Assembly: GCF_003675385.1 (NCBI RefSeq)
Contig: NZ_RCWZ01000005.1
Span: 992,001 to 1,056,000, forward strand
Length of the DNA stretch: 64,000 nt
From: Mucilaginibacter kameinonensis
GTDB lineage: Bacteria > Bacteroidota > Bacteroidia > Sphingobacteriales > Sphingobacteriaceae
Direction of reading: 5' to 3'
Part shown: piece by piece, positions 9,473 to 17,274 of the stretch
Layout: each line of letters opens with the position of its first letter
Position numbering within the stretch: the stretch's first letter is position 1
Position numbers and translations under genes: made by a program
The notes under the pieces: generated by a model
The model's input: the letters and a program-made list of their open reading frames with translations, nothing else
Told to the model about the DNA's origin: nothing
The model's database searches: none

Positions 9473-10921
9473 ATGAAAATTAACAACCTGCTTATTGGCC
9501 TGGGTTTAGCTTTAACCTTTGCCGGATGTTCCAAAGACCTTAAAAACTCGCCGACGCCGCCTAAAACCGGCGATACTACGAAGACAACCACTCCTCCTGC
9601 TCCCACTCCTTACACTATTACCGAGGATTTTGAACAGGGTGCGAAAACCGCCTATGCAGCGGCAGATGTATCCTTAAGTACGGGCAGCTGGAATTTTAAC
9701 GATGCATTGATAGGCAATCTTGCTGCTGATTTAAAAGACGGTACAAAATCAGTAAGGATCCGTACCGGTGATATTGCCATGAATTTTGATATCAACGGTC
9801 TTACTACTTTGTATATTAAACATGGCAAATACGGTACTGATGCAACATCTACATGGCAATTATTAATGTCGACAGATGGCGGAACAAACTATACCCAGGT
9901 TGGTACTGATATTACTGAAACCAATACCACGCTGGTAACCGATTCATTTAAAGTAAGCGTTACAGGAAAAGTTAGGTTTGAGATCAAAAAAACAGGAACA
10001 ACCCGTATCAACATTGATGATATCACTTTTAAAGGTGCCGGCGATCCTGGTATAACTGTTGGAACGCCAGATACCGGCAGCGGCGATACTCCGGGCAGCA
10101 CAAGCCCATCAACCCCGCGCGATGTTACCGCCGGTGCGGATGCGCCACCAACAAGCGGCGACAACAGCAACCTGCTTTTCGGTAATCCATCAAACGCGCT
10201 TTCAACATTGGCGTCTATGGATAATTACCTGATAGATCAAAAGTATTATGTAGAATCATACAACGCTACCAAAGGCGAACCAAACTGGGTAAGCTGGCAC
10301 CTGGATGCAACCAATACCACCAATGCAACCGGCAGGTTAGATGATTTTGCTGGCTGGAGCGGATTACCTGCTGCCTGGTACCAGGTAGAGAGCAATAGCT
10401 ACTCAGGCAGTGGTTTCGACAGGGGGCATAATTGTCCGTCGGCCGATCGTACAAGCTCTACAGATGCTAATGCATCAACCTTCCTGATGACCAATATGAT
10501 ACCACAGGCCCCTCAAAACAACCAACAAACCTGGGCTAACCTTGAAAACTACCTGCGCGAGCAAGTGGTTGCCGGTAACGAGGTATACATTATTATGGGC
10601 AGCTATGGAACCGGCGGCACAGGTTCAAACGGTACTGCCAGCACCATTAACAGTGGTCACGTAAACGTACCAAGCAATGTTTGGAAAATTGCCCTGATCA
10701 TCCCGAAAGGCGATGGTGATGTTGCAAGGGTTACCGCTTCAACAAGGGTTATCGCGGTAAACACACCTAACATCAATACCATCAATTCCGACTGGACTAA
10801 GTACATCACTACCATTAAGGATATTGAAACCGCTACTGGTTATACACTGCTATCAACTCTGCCTGCTTCGGTTAGGACAGCACTTGAAGTTAAGGTAGAT
10901 ACCGGCGCTTCTGGCTCATAA
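9473..10921 (+). CDS. Lipoprotein DNA/RNA non-specific endonuclease
   Basis: 482 residues from ATG 9473 (an upstream non-ATG codon at 9443 extends the frame but would bury the lipobox). Lipobox FAGC gives Cys19; a Thr/Pro-rich linker follows (about 25-45). An N-terminal beta-sandwich-like module (about 46-190, ending in TTRINIDDITFKG) precedes a Gly/Ser/Pro linker and a C-terminal NUC1/EndA-type nuclease domain (about 225-470). The His-Me finger signature DRGH is at 316-319, with the metal-ligand region TNMIPQAPQNNQQTW after it. The family cleaves DNA and RNA without sequence preference. Lipid anchoring should place it on the outer membrane surface. It follows the TonB receptor locus in the same direction but beyond a terminator. 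Confidence 0.93.
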   Translation: MKINNLLIGLGLALTFAGCSKDLKNSPTPPKTGDTTKTTTPPAPTPYTITEDFEQGAKTAYAAADVSLSTGSWNFNDALIGNLAADLKDGTKSVRIRTGDIAMNFDINGLTTLYIKHGKYGTDATSTWQLLMSTDGGTNYTQVGTDITETNTTLVTDSFKVSVTGKVRFEIKKTGTTRINIDDITFKGAGDPGITVGTPDTGSGDTPGSTSPSTPRDVTAGADAPPTSGDNSNLLFGNPSNALSTLASMDNYLIDQKYYVESYNATKGEPNWVSWHLDATNTTNATGRLDDFAGWSGLPAAWYQVESNSYSGSGFDRGHNCPSADRTSSTDANASTFLMTNMIPQAPQNNQQTWANLENYLREQVVAGNEVYIIMGSYGTGGTGSNGTASTINSGHVNVPSNVWKIALIIPKGDGDVARVTASTRVIAVNTPNINTINSDWTKYITTIKDIETATGYTLLSTLPASVRTALEVKVDTGASGS

Positions 10922-10943
10922 CAAAAGCGGTAATTGAAAAAGG

Positions 10944-10977
10944 AAAGCCGGAAATGTAAAATATTTCCGGCTTTTTT
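10944..10977 (+). terminator. Rho-independent terminator of the nuclease gene
   Basis: Perfect 12-bp stem (AAAGCCGGAAAT at 10944-10955 with 10963-10974) and T run, 22 nt after the stop. Confidence 0.9.
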
Positions 10978-10994
10978 GCTGGCACTTTTCGGAA

Positions 10995-11182
10995 GTGTTC
11001 AACTTTTGAAAAACGGGTGTTCACCTTTTGAAAGCCCGAAACCACAACTAATTGACTACCAACAACAAACTGTTCAAATTAATTTATTGCACGTTTTTCA
11101 CTATTTATAATCTATTGATTTCCAAGCAATAAAACCCAGGTAAAAACAACAAGTGTTCATACTTTTAAAAGTTGAACACTTG
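10995..11182. repeat. Four GTGTTCA-type motifs, the last two forming a near-perfect palindrome
   Basis: GTGTTCAACTTTTGAA at 10995-11010, GTGTTCACCTTTTGAAA at 11017-11033, and a palindrome at 11150-11182 whose arms CAAGTGTTCA (11150-11159) and TGAACACTTG (11173-11182) enclose T plus the palindrome ACTTTTAAAAGT. The region lies between convergent genes (10922-11228) and contains no open frame of note. Function unknown; repeat unit, bidirectional terminator or regulator binding sites are all possible. Confidence 0.65.
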
Positions 11183-11228
11183 CTATTTCATGCTTATTTT
11201 GCTAATCTCCTATTGTTAGGACACGAGA

Positions 11229-12122
11229 TCAATCCACACCTTTTACATTCATTTTAAAGGTGTAAACTGCCTTCGAGGCTGTAATGAATAACACATCTTT
11301 GTTTTTGCCGCCGAAACAGATGTTGGCTGTCCAGGGTTCATCAATATCTATATGGCCAATCTTTTCGCCTTTAGGGTTAACTATGGTAACACCTTTGCCA
11401 CACATGTAAATATTACCGCGCTCGTCAATTGTCATTCCGTCACAGCCCATCGCTATAAATAAAGTACGGTTTGATAGTGTGCCATCTTTATTGATATCAT
11501 AACGATAGGTTTTATTATCACCAATATCGGCCACATACAAATTCTTTCCATCCGGTGTGCCTACGATGCCGTTAGGACGCACAAATTTATCATCAACAAT
11601 TACCGCAGGCGCTTTTCCTTTAGCCAGGAAGTAGAGTTTCTGACCATCGAGATCAGACTGTTTGCGTGTCCAGTAATCGCGCTGATAGTATGGATCGGTG
11701 ATATAAATGCCGCCATCCGGGCGTACCCAAACATCGTTAGGGCCGTTAAATTTATGGCCCTGGTAGTCTTTTAGCAAAACGGTTACTTTTCCTTTGGGGC
11801 TGATAGACCATAACTGGTCATCAGCATCGGCACAACTGATTAGATTTCCCTTTTTATCGAAATACATGCCGTTTGAGCGGCCCGCGCTATCCAGGAAAAC
11901 GGAAAGCTTGCCATCGGTATCGTATTTCCAGATCTTGTTATTGGGCTGATCCGTAAAAAACACATTGCCTTTTTTATCAACAGCCGGCCCTTCTGTAAAA
12001 GAGAATTGTTTCGCGATCAACTGCGCTTTAGTATCGGGCGAATAAAGATCGGTTTGATCCTGAGCTACGGCCTTGCCCCCAAGTGCCGATAAGAATAATA
12101 TAATAACGGATAGTTTTTTCAT
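11229..12122 (-). CDS. Secreted SMP-30/gluconolactonase-like beta-propeller hydrolase
   Basis: 297 residues with a cleavable signal peptide (about 1-20, ending KAVAQ). Six-bladed propeller repeats of the SMP-30/gluconolactonase/LRE family recur: TEGPAVDKKGNVFFTD, SNGMYFDKKGNLISC, GPNDVWVRPDGGIYITDP, RPNGIVGTPDGKNLYVAD, DGMTIDERGNIYMC. The expected metal ligands are present: Glu near residue 45, Asn in GPNDVW and Asp in the ADIGD blade. Family members open sugar lactones or related esters in the periplasm. It is a single gene, convergent with the nuclease gene; substrate cannot be told from sequence. Confidence 0.9.
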   Translation of the reverse strand: MKKLSVIILFLSALGGKAVAQDQTDLYSPDTKAQLIAKQFSFTEGPAVDKKGNVFFTDQPNNKIWKYDTDGKLSVFLDSAGRSNGMYFDKKGNLISCADADDQLWSISPKGKVTVLLKDYQGHKFNGPNDVWVRPDGGIYITDPYYQRDYWTRKQSDLDGQKLYFLAKGKAPAVIVDDKFVRPNGIVGTPDGKNLYVADIGDNKTYRYDINKDGTLSNRTLFIAMGCDGMTIDERGNIYMCGKGVTIVNPKGEKIGHIDIDEPWTANICFGGKNKDVLFITASKAVYTFKMNVKGVD

Positions 12123-12301
12123 GTGCGGTACAGGTTACTTTTGGTTTTGCTAAAGTAACACGTTTTACTACCCGATTATTTTGCGGGGGTAAAATATTTG
12201 ATACAAGTAGTGGATTTGTAGGATTGTTAACGCTTTACTCCTCACGCATACTTCTTTACCATCTATCAAATGTTTGATTAAAAAGATAGATTTAAAAACC
12301 T

Positions 12302-12309
12302 TACTTTTG
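12302..12309 (+). promoter_or_regulatory. -7 promoter element (TACTTTTG) of lysS
   Basis: Exact match to TAnnTTTG, 27 nt before the lysS ATG. The nearest upstream TTTG (12273-12276) is 25 nt away, longer than usual, so only the -7 element is claimed with confidence. Confidence 0.6.
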
Positions 12310-12336
12310 CACCTTTATTAAAATACCGTACATCAC

Positions 12337-14058
12337 ATGAGTATTGCATTATCCGAACAGGAAATCTTTCGCCGCAAATCTTTACAGGAGCTACGTGCAC
12401 TGGGTATTAACCCATACCCCGCCGAAGCTTTTAATGTTAACGCCTGGGCACAGGATATAGCTGATAATTTTAAGGATAAACCCGAGGCCTACCAGGATGT
12501 TGTAATTGCAGGCAGGATCATGACCCGCCGTATCATGGGCAACGCTTCGTTTGCCGAATTACAGGATTCAACCGGTCGTGTGCAGATTTACCTGAAACGC
12601 GATGATATTTGCCCTGGTGAGGATAAAACTTTATATAACACTGTATTTAAGAAACTACTTGATATTGGCGATTACGTTGGTGTAAAAGGCTATGTTTTCC
12701 TTACCCAAACCGGCGAGATCTCGGTTCACGTACGTGAACTGGTTGTGCTTTCAAAATCATTGAAACCACTGCCGGTTGTTAAACGCGAAGACGATGGCAC
12801 CATCCACGATGGTTTTACCGACCCTGAGTTACGCTACCGCCAACGCTATGTGGATTTAACCGTTAACCCGGATTACAAACAGATCTTCATCAACCGCTCA
12901 AAAGTGATCAGCGCTATGCGTGGTTACTTTAACACCCAGGGATGGATGGAGGTTGAAACCCCTATCCTACAGCCTGTACATGGCGGTGCGGCGGCACGTC
13001 CGTTTGCTACCCACCATAACACCCTTGATATGCCGCTGTTTTTACGTATTGCCAACGAGCTTTACTTAAAAAGGCTTATTGTAGCCGGCTTTGACGGTGT
13101 TTACGAATTTGGTAAAATGTTCCGTAATGAGGGCATGGACCGCACCCACAACCCGGAATTTACTGCTATGGAAATTTATGTAGCCTATAAAGACTACATA
13201 TGGATGATGGCCATGGTTGAAGAATGCCTGGAAACTGTAGCAAGAGCAGTTCACGGCATCCCGGTTGTACAGGTTGGCAGCAACGAAATTAACTTTGCAG
13301 GCCCTTACGAAAAGCTATCTATGTATGATTCGATCCTGAAATATACCGGCATCGATGTATCTGCCATGGATGAAGCCGGCTTACGCGAGGTTTGTGCAGA
13401 GTTGAAAATAGAAGTAAACCCAAGCATGGGCAAAGGCAAATTGATTGACGAGATCTTCAGCGCTAAAGTTGAGCATCACCTGATCCAGCCTACTTATATT
13501 ACGGACTACCCTATCGAAATGACACCGCTTGCCAAAAAACACCGTACTAAGGAAGGGCTGGTTGAGCGTTTTGAGTTATTTGTAAACGGTAAAGAAATTG
13601 CCAATGCTTACTCGGAGCTGAATGACCCTATTGATCAGCGTGAGCGTTTGGAAGAGCAGTTGATCCTGGCCGGTCGTGGTGATGACGAGGCTATGGCTAT
13701 GGATGACGACTTTTTACGCGCACTTGAATACGGTATGCCGCCAACATCGGGCTTAGGTATCGGTATCGACAGGCTGGTAATGTTAATGACCAATCAGAGC
13801 ACTATCCAGGAAGTATTATTCTTCCCGCAGATGCGCCCGGAGAAAAAAGTTAAAGTTGCTACTGCCGATGATTTTATAAACATTGGTGTGCCTGCCGAAT
13901 GGGTACCCGTATTAAATAAAATGGGCTTCAACACTGTTGAAGAACTAAAAGCAGGCAACCCTAACAAGGTATTTAATGACCTTGGCGGTATGCGCAAAAA
14001 ATTAAAACTTGATATTACCATGCCAACTAAAGAAGTTGTTATGGCCTGGTTTGAATAA
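12337..14058 (+). CDS. lysS: Lysyl-tRNA synthetase, class II
   Basis: 573 residues. N-terminal OB-fold anticodon-binding domain (about 55-150), then the class II catalytic core: motif 2 FRNEGMDRTHNPEF near 262-275 and motif 3 GLGIGIDRLVMLM near 470-482. It attaches lysine to tRNA-Lys in the cytoplasm. The last about 65 residues (NIGVPAEWVPVLNKMGFNTVEEL onward) are an extra helical C-terminal extension not found in the E. coli enzyme but familiar in Bacteroidota homologues. Monocistronic, with a clear -7 element upstream and a hairpin downstream. Confidence 0.98.
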   Translation: MSIALSEQEIFRRKSLQELRALGINPYPAEAFNVNAWAQDIADNFKDKPEAYQDVVIAGRIMTRRIMGNASFAELQDSTGRVQIYLKRDDICPGEDKTLYNTVFKKLLDIGDYVGVKGYVFLTQTGEISVHVRELVVLSKSLKPLPVVKREDDGTIHDGFTDPELRYRQRYVDLTVNPDYKQIFINRSKVISAMRGYFNTQGWMEVETPILQPVHGGAAARPFATHHNTLDMPLFLRIANELYLKRLIVAGFDGVYEFGKMFRNEGMDRTHNPEFTAMEIYVAYKDYIWMMAMVEECLETVARAVHGIPVVQVGSNEINFAGPYEKLSMYDSILKYTGIDVSAMDEAGLREVCAELKIEVNPSMGKGKLIDEIFSAKVEHHLIQPTYITDYPIEMTPLAKKHRTKEGLVERFELFVNGKEIANAYSELNDPIDQRERLEEQLILAGRGDDEAMAMDDDFLRALEYGMPPTSGLGIGIDRLVMLMTNQSTIQEVLFFPQMRPEKKVKVATADDFINIGVPAEWVPVLNKMGFNTVEELKAGNPNKVFNDLGGMRKKLKLDITMPTKEVVMAWFE

Positions 14059-14083
14059 TTTGATTTTCTGCTAAAATCAAAAA

Positions 14084-14117
14084 ACGGAGGTGATAATAAT
14101 CTCATTATCACCTCCGT
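14084..14117. terminator. Hairpin downstream of lysS
   Basis: Perfect 14-bp stem ACGGAGGTGATAAT (14084-14097) with 14104-14117. The plus strand lacks a T run after it; the A run before it would be a T run on the minus strand. Likely still limits lysS read-through. Confidence 0.6.
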
Positions 14118-14249
14118 TCAATTCCATTTACCTCTCCACTGCCCCAAAATCCAATCCCGGATAACAATTTGTTAACAAAATCATAAAAAAAGGAAAACTT
14201 TCGATATTAAGTTATTCTTTAATATTGTATTATACAACTCATACGCATT

Positions 14250-14465
14250 ATGACTAACTCAATATTAGAGATAACCGAAAACGAATACCTGATCAAACTA
14301 AACAGGAATAATTTCAACCTGTCGTTCATCAGAAGTTTACTGAAGCTTGTTGAAGTAGCCAATCCATCTGAAGATACGCACACCTATCATACTGATAGCT
14401 ACGTTCAGCCTTATCAAAACCACTCTGCGACGCCTGACTATTTCAGCGCCATTGAAGAAAAATAA
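14250..14465 (+). CDS. Small protein of unknown function (71 aa)
   Basis: No family recognised. The N-terminal half (LEITENEYLIKLNRNNFNLSFIRSLLKLVE) reads as a beta strand followed by an amphipathic helix, similar in outline to small ribbon-helix-helix or antitoxin-like proteins; the C-terminal half is polar and His/Tyr rich. No toxin gene lies next to it. Support for it being real: it has its own upstream space (14118-14249), sensible composition, and a strong terminator directly after the stop. Confidence 0.65.
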   Translation: MTNSILEITENEYLIKLNRNNFNLSFIRSLLKLVEVANPSEDTHTYHTDSYVQPYQNHSATPDYFSAIEEK

Positions 14466-14499
14466 AAGGGACGCGATTTTCGCGTCCCTTTTATTTTTT
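14461..14499. terminator. Bidirectional terminator
   Basis: Perfect 16-bp stem (AATAAAAGGGACGCGA at 14461-14476 with 14480-14495) with A run before and T run after, so it can serve both the 71-aa gene and the convergent membrane-protein gene. The left arm overlaps the stop codon region of the small gene. Confidence 0.9.
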
Positions 14500-14522
14500 A
14501 TTCCTTTTATTTTATTCTCTTT

Positions 14523-15071
14523 TTAGTACTGGCGATATCCCCCTCTTACTACCTGCTTATCCATCTGTGCCAACTGGCCTTTCATCATCTTGATCTGTTC
14601 GGTAAGTAGTTTGTTCTTATCATCTTTTGTAGCTTCTGATAAATACATCTGTGCTTCACGCTTGTTACGTTTAGCCATTGAAATACCGGCAAGGCTCAAT
14701 TTTGCCAAAGCGACATTGTGCGACATTTTCATACCCAACGACAACGCTTTCTTGAAATATTTCTCTGCTTTCATCGGAGCCTTACGAGATTCGATCAAAC
14801 CGATCAGCAGGTTATAATAACCGTGCTGGTTTTTATGCAGCTGCTTTTCGTAATCAGTGATTTTCAATAACCATTCTTCTGACTTTTCAGAATTTTCTTT
14901 ACGTAAAAAGTACTGGGCAATGATCATGTTTTCGTTAAAGAAGAAGCTAAGCAGCAAAATACCACCTATCAACAAAACTAAAATACCCCATCCCCAAAAA
15001 CCGAATGCACAAAGCGCGACCGCCGCACCCATCACTACACAAGCAATAATTAACCGAACAATATTTGACAT
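14523..15071 (-). CDS. Membrane protein with TPR-like helical domain
   Basis: 182 residues. Two closely spaced membrane helices occupy about 5-45 (IIACVVMGAAVALCAFGFWGWGILVLLIGGILLLSF). The rest is helical and resembles tetratricopeptide repeats: paired helices such as GYYNLLIGLIESRKAPMKAEKYFKKALSLG, with the A/G/Y/A spacing of TPR units, near 82-145. No enzymatic motif. Probably an inner-membrane scaffold protein; function unknown. Divergent from ung, with 71 nt between starts. Confidence 0.82.
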   Translation of the reverse strand: MSNIVRLIIACVVMGAAVALCAFGFWGWGILVLLIGGILLLSFFFNENMIIAQYFLRKENSEKSEEWLLKITDYEKQLHKNQHGYYNLLIGLIESRKAPMKAEKYFKKALSLGMKMSHNVALAKLSLAGISMAKRNKREAQMYLSEATKDDKNKLLTEQIKMMKGQLAQMDKQVVRGGYRQY

Positions 15072-15142
15072 AATTTGTGATACTAATATTAACGCAAATA
15101 TCTGTTTATTTGCACGCTAAACCAACTTCTATATAAATATTT

Positions 15143-15820
15143 ATGGCGATTGCATTACCACCATCATGGCTTGAGGTTTTACAGCAGGAATTTGGCAAAC
15201 CTTACATGGTAAAACTTAAACAATTTTTAAAAGAAGAGCAGGAATCAGGACAAATTGTTTACCCTAAAAACAGCGACATCTTTAATGCTTTTAACACTAC
15301 CCATTTTGATGATGTTAAAGTGGTAATATTAGGCCAGGACCCTTATCACGGTGCCCATCAGGCTCATGGATTGTCCTTTTCGGTACAAAAGGGAATTGCT
15401 ATTCCCCGTTCGTTGATGAACATCTATAAAGAACTTCAGGTTGATATTCCCGGATTTAAAGCCCCGGCGCACGGTAATCTTGAAGAATGGGCTAAACAAG
15501 GTGTATTATTACTAAATGCTACACTTACCGTTAGGGCGAGCACCCCAGGCTCGCACCAAAAAAGAGGCTGGGAAGAATTTACCGACGAAGTGATCAAAAC
15601 CATCTCCGATAAAAAAGAAGGTATTGTGTTTATACTATGGGGAGCCTTTGCCCAGTCAAAAGCGGTTTTGATCGATGAAAAGAAACATTTTATCATCCGC
15701 TCTGCCCACCCTTCACCATTCTCTGCAGATCGTGGTTTTTTTGGCAGCAAGCCATTTTCAAAAACTAATGAAATATTGAAAAAAGAAGGAAAGAAAGAAA
15801 TTGACTGGCAGATTCATTAG
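15143..15820 (+). CDS. ung: Uracil-DNA glycosylase, family 1
   Basis: 225 residues, the normal length. Water-activating loop GQDPYH at 64-69 (catalytic Asp66), uracil-binding LLNATLTVR, the FILWG strand and the minor-groove leucine/His loop SAHPSPFSADRGFFG are all present. It removes uracil from DNA to start base excision repair. Short divergent spacing to the preceding membrane-protein gene. An inverted word repeat lies directly downstream. Confidence 0.98.
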   Translation: MAIALPPSWLEVLQQEFGKPYMVKLKQFLKEEQESGQIVYPKNSDIFNAFNTTHFDDVKVVILGQDPYHGAHQAHGLSFSVQKGIAIPRSLMNIYKELQVDIPGFKAPAHGNLEEWAKQGVLLLNATLTVRASTPGSHQKRGWEEFTDEVIKTISDKKEGIVFILWGAFAQSKAVLIDEKKHFIIRSAHPSPFSADRGFFGSKPFSKTNEILKKEGKKEIDWQIH

Positions 15821-15821
15821 A

Positions 15822-16020
15822 GGAAAGAATCAAGACAGCAAGACAAGAGTCAAGAAGTCAAGATACAAGAGCCGGGAAACATACAAGAGTCAAGATTTGT
15901 AAAACGTAATAAATAAAAAGAGTCAAGAATAAAAGATATTAAAATCTCCTCTTCTTGACTCTTAATTCTTGTCGTCCTGATTCTATCCTGACTCTTGTAT
16001 CTGGACTTCTTGATTCTTAT
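15822..16020. repeat. Inverted array of the word CAAGAGTCAAGA between convergent genes
   Basis: The left half (15822-15935) stutters variants of AGAGTCAAGA; the right half (15950-16018) carries the complement (TCTTGACTCTT, CTTGATTCTTATATC). Together they can fold into one long imperfect hairpin filling the whole gap between ung and the Lrp-type gene. No coding potential. Confidence 0.8.
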
Positions 16021-16022
16021 AT

Positions 16023-16493
16023 CTAATACTCCAGCGGCACTATTGGCTCCTTTTTGCTGGTCGACATGATCATCATGGTTTGGAATGTTTTGACCACGGT
16101 AATACGGCTGATCTTTTCCATGATCAATTGCTCGTACGATTTAATGTCACGTACGTATACCTTCAGCAGAAAATCGCACTGGCCGGTTACGTGATGGCAC
16201 TCGGTAACTTCCTTAATATTCTTGATCTCATCCAAAAAAGTTTGAATGGTATTTTTCTGATGAAAATCAAGTGAGATCTGGATAAAGGTTTTGATCCCCA
16301 ATCCTAACTTCTCTTCATCTACCAAGGCATGATAGCTTTTAATGTATTCGGCGTTCTCAAGTTTACGCACGCGTTCAAGGGTAGGTGCTGGTGAAAGCCC
16401 TATCTCATTAGACAGCTGGAGGTTGGTTATCCTTCCGTTTTCCTGTAAAATCTTGAGTATCTGTAGGTCTATTTTATCTAATTCGGCGGCCAT
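16023..16493 (-). CDS. Lrp/AsnC family transcriptional regulator
   Basis: 156 residues from the ATG at 16493. Winged HTH near 1-60 (DLQILKILQENGRITNLQLSNEIGLSPAPTLERVRKLE) and a C-terminal RAM/ligand domain (about 70-150, IKTFIQISLDF, GQCDFLLKVYVRD). A longer reading begins at 16505, but that codon lies within or next to the -7 promoter element, so the ATG at 16493 is preferred. The family senses amino acids and binds DNA as octamers. No metabolic gene is adjacent to reveal its regulon. Confidence 0.93.
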   Translation of the reverse strand: MAAELDKIDLQILKILQENGRITNLQLSNEIGLSPAPTLERVRKLENAEYIKSYHALVDEEKLGLGIKTFIQISLDFHQKNTIQTFLDEIKNIKEVTECHHVTGQCDFLLKVYVRDIKSYEQLIMEKISRITVVKTFQTMMIMSTSKKEPIVPLEY

Positions 16494-16502
16494 AGTTGTA
16501 TG

Positions 16503-16530
16503 CAAATATAGTATTTTCCTTGCTTCGCAA
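16503..16530 (-). promoter_or_regulatory. Promoter of the Lrp-type gene; near-leaderless start
   Basis: On the minus strand: TTG (16530-16528), exactly 17 nt, then TATATTTG (16510-16503), an excellent match to the Bacteroidota consensus. Transcription would begin about 4-7 nt before the ATG at 16493, which decides against the start at 16505. Confidence 0.75.
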
Positions 16531-16587
16531 AATTTAATTTTTCTTTAAAGTACTTCAACAAAAACATATTTCCTAACGTTTATTTTT

Positions 16588-16601
16588 TTAGATTAGTCTA
16601 A
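16588..16601. promoter_or_regulatory. DtxR-type operator in front of the metal regulator gene
   Basis: TTAGATTAGTCTAA (16588-16601) matches the DtxR-box core TTAGGTTAGCCTAA at 12 of 14 positions and is a dyad extending to 16587-16602. It ends 22 nt before the ATG. A weaker half-site, TTAGATTTG, follows at 16610. It predicts autoregulation of the regulator-transporter operon. Confidence 0.7.
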
Positions 16602-16623
16602 ATTTTTTATTAGATTTGTTTAA

Positions 16624-17274
16624 ATGAATACTTTAGCCGAGGAAAACTACTTAAAAGCCATTTATCATCTCACTGAAAATGATGGCAATGCGAGTACAAA
16701 TCAAATCGCATCCTCGCTAAATACCAAAGCATCTTCGGTTACCGATATGCTAAAAAAGCTTGCAGATAAGGCCCTCATTAATTACACTCCTTACCAGGGC
16801 GTAAACCTTACCCCTTCCGGCGAAAAAATAGCATTAGGTATTATCCGTAAACACCGCTTGTGGGAGTACTTTTTGGTTGAGAAACTTAACTTTAAATGGG
16901 ATCAGGTACATGACCTTGCCGAAGAGATGGAACATATTTCATCCGAGGAATTGATTGACCGCCTCGATCAGTTTATGGGCTACCCTACACATGATCCGCA
17001 TGGCGATCCCATCCCTGATTGTAATGGCCGCTTTAATACTCATGAACTAAAGCCTGTGTCGGCGGTAACAATTAATCAATGCGGCGTTATTTCCGGCGTG
17101 CGCGACCATAGTTCATCTTTTTTACAATACCTCGATAAACAACAGCTTACCATTGGCTGCAAAATCATAATCACTGATATTATCGAATACGACCACTCGG
17201 TAGTGGTACAAACCGGCAATAAAGAAGTGCAGATCAGTCGCGAGGTAGCCAACAATCTGCTTATAGCCCTATGA
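16624..17274 (+). CDS. DtxR/MntR family metal-dependent transcriptional repressor
   Basis: 216 residues: winged HTH (about 1-60, NYLKAIYHLTENDGNASTNQIASSL), dimerisation and metal-binding domain (about 65-140, with RKHRLWEYFLVEKL, EEMEHISSEELIDRLDQF and HDPHGDPIP, which hold the usual His/Glu/Asp ligands) and a C-terminal FeoA/SH3-like domain (about 145-216). It represses metal uptake when Mn2+ or Fe2+ is plentiful. Its stop overlaps the ATG of the NRAMP transporter gene (ATGA), so the two are translationally coupled. A DtxR-like box lies just upstream. Mn versus Fe cannot be settled here; the NRAMP partner favours manganese. Confidence 0.95.
   Translation: MNTLAEENYLKAIYHLTENDGNASTNQIASSLNTKASSVTDMLKKLADKALINYTPYQGVNLTPSGEKIALGIIRKHRLWEYFLVEKLNFKWDQVHDLAEEMEHISSEELIDRLDQFMGYPTHDPHGDPIPDCNGRFNTHELKPVSAVTINQCGVISGVRDHSSSFLQYLDKQQLTIGCKIIITDIIEYDHSVVVQTGNKEVQISREVANNLLIAL

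Noticed and set aside
12273..12309. Complete two-box promoter for lysS
   Set aside because: The TTTG to TACTTTTG spacing is 25 nt, beyond the normal range; only the -7 element is kept.
14084..14117. GGAGGTGATA in the lysS hairpin resembles a Shine-Dalgarno / anti-SD sequence
   Set aside because: It is one arm of a perfect stem, not placed before any start codon, and this phylum rarely uses Shine-Dalgarno sequences.
15822..16020. Short repeated words that might suggest a CRISPR array
   Set aside because: Units are 8-12 nt, irregular, variable and inverted, with no constant spacers and no cas genes.
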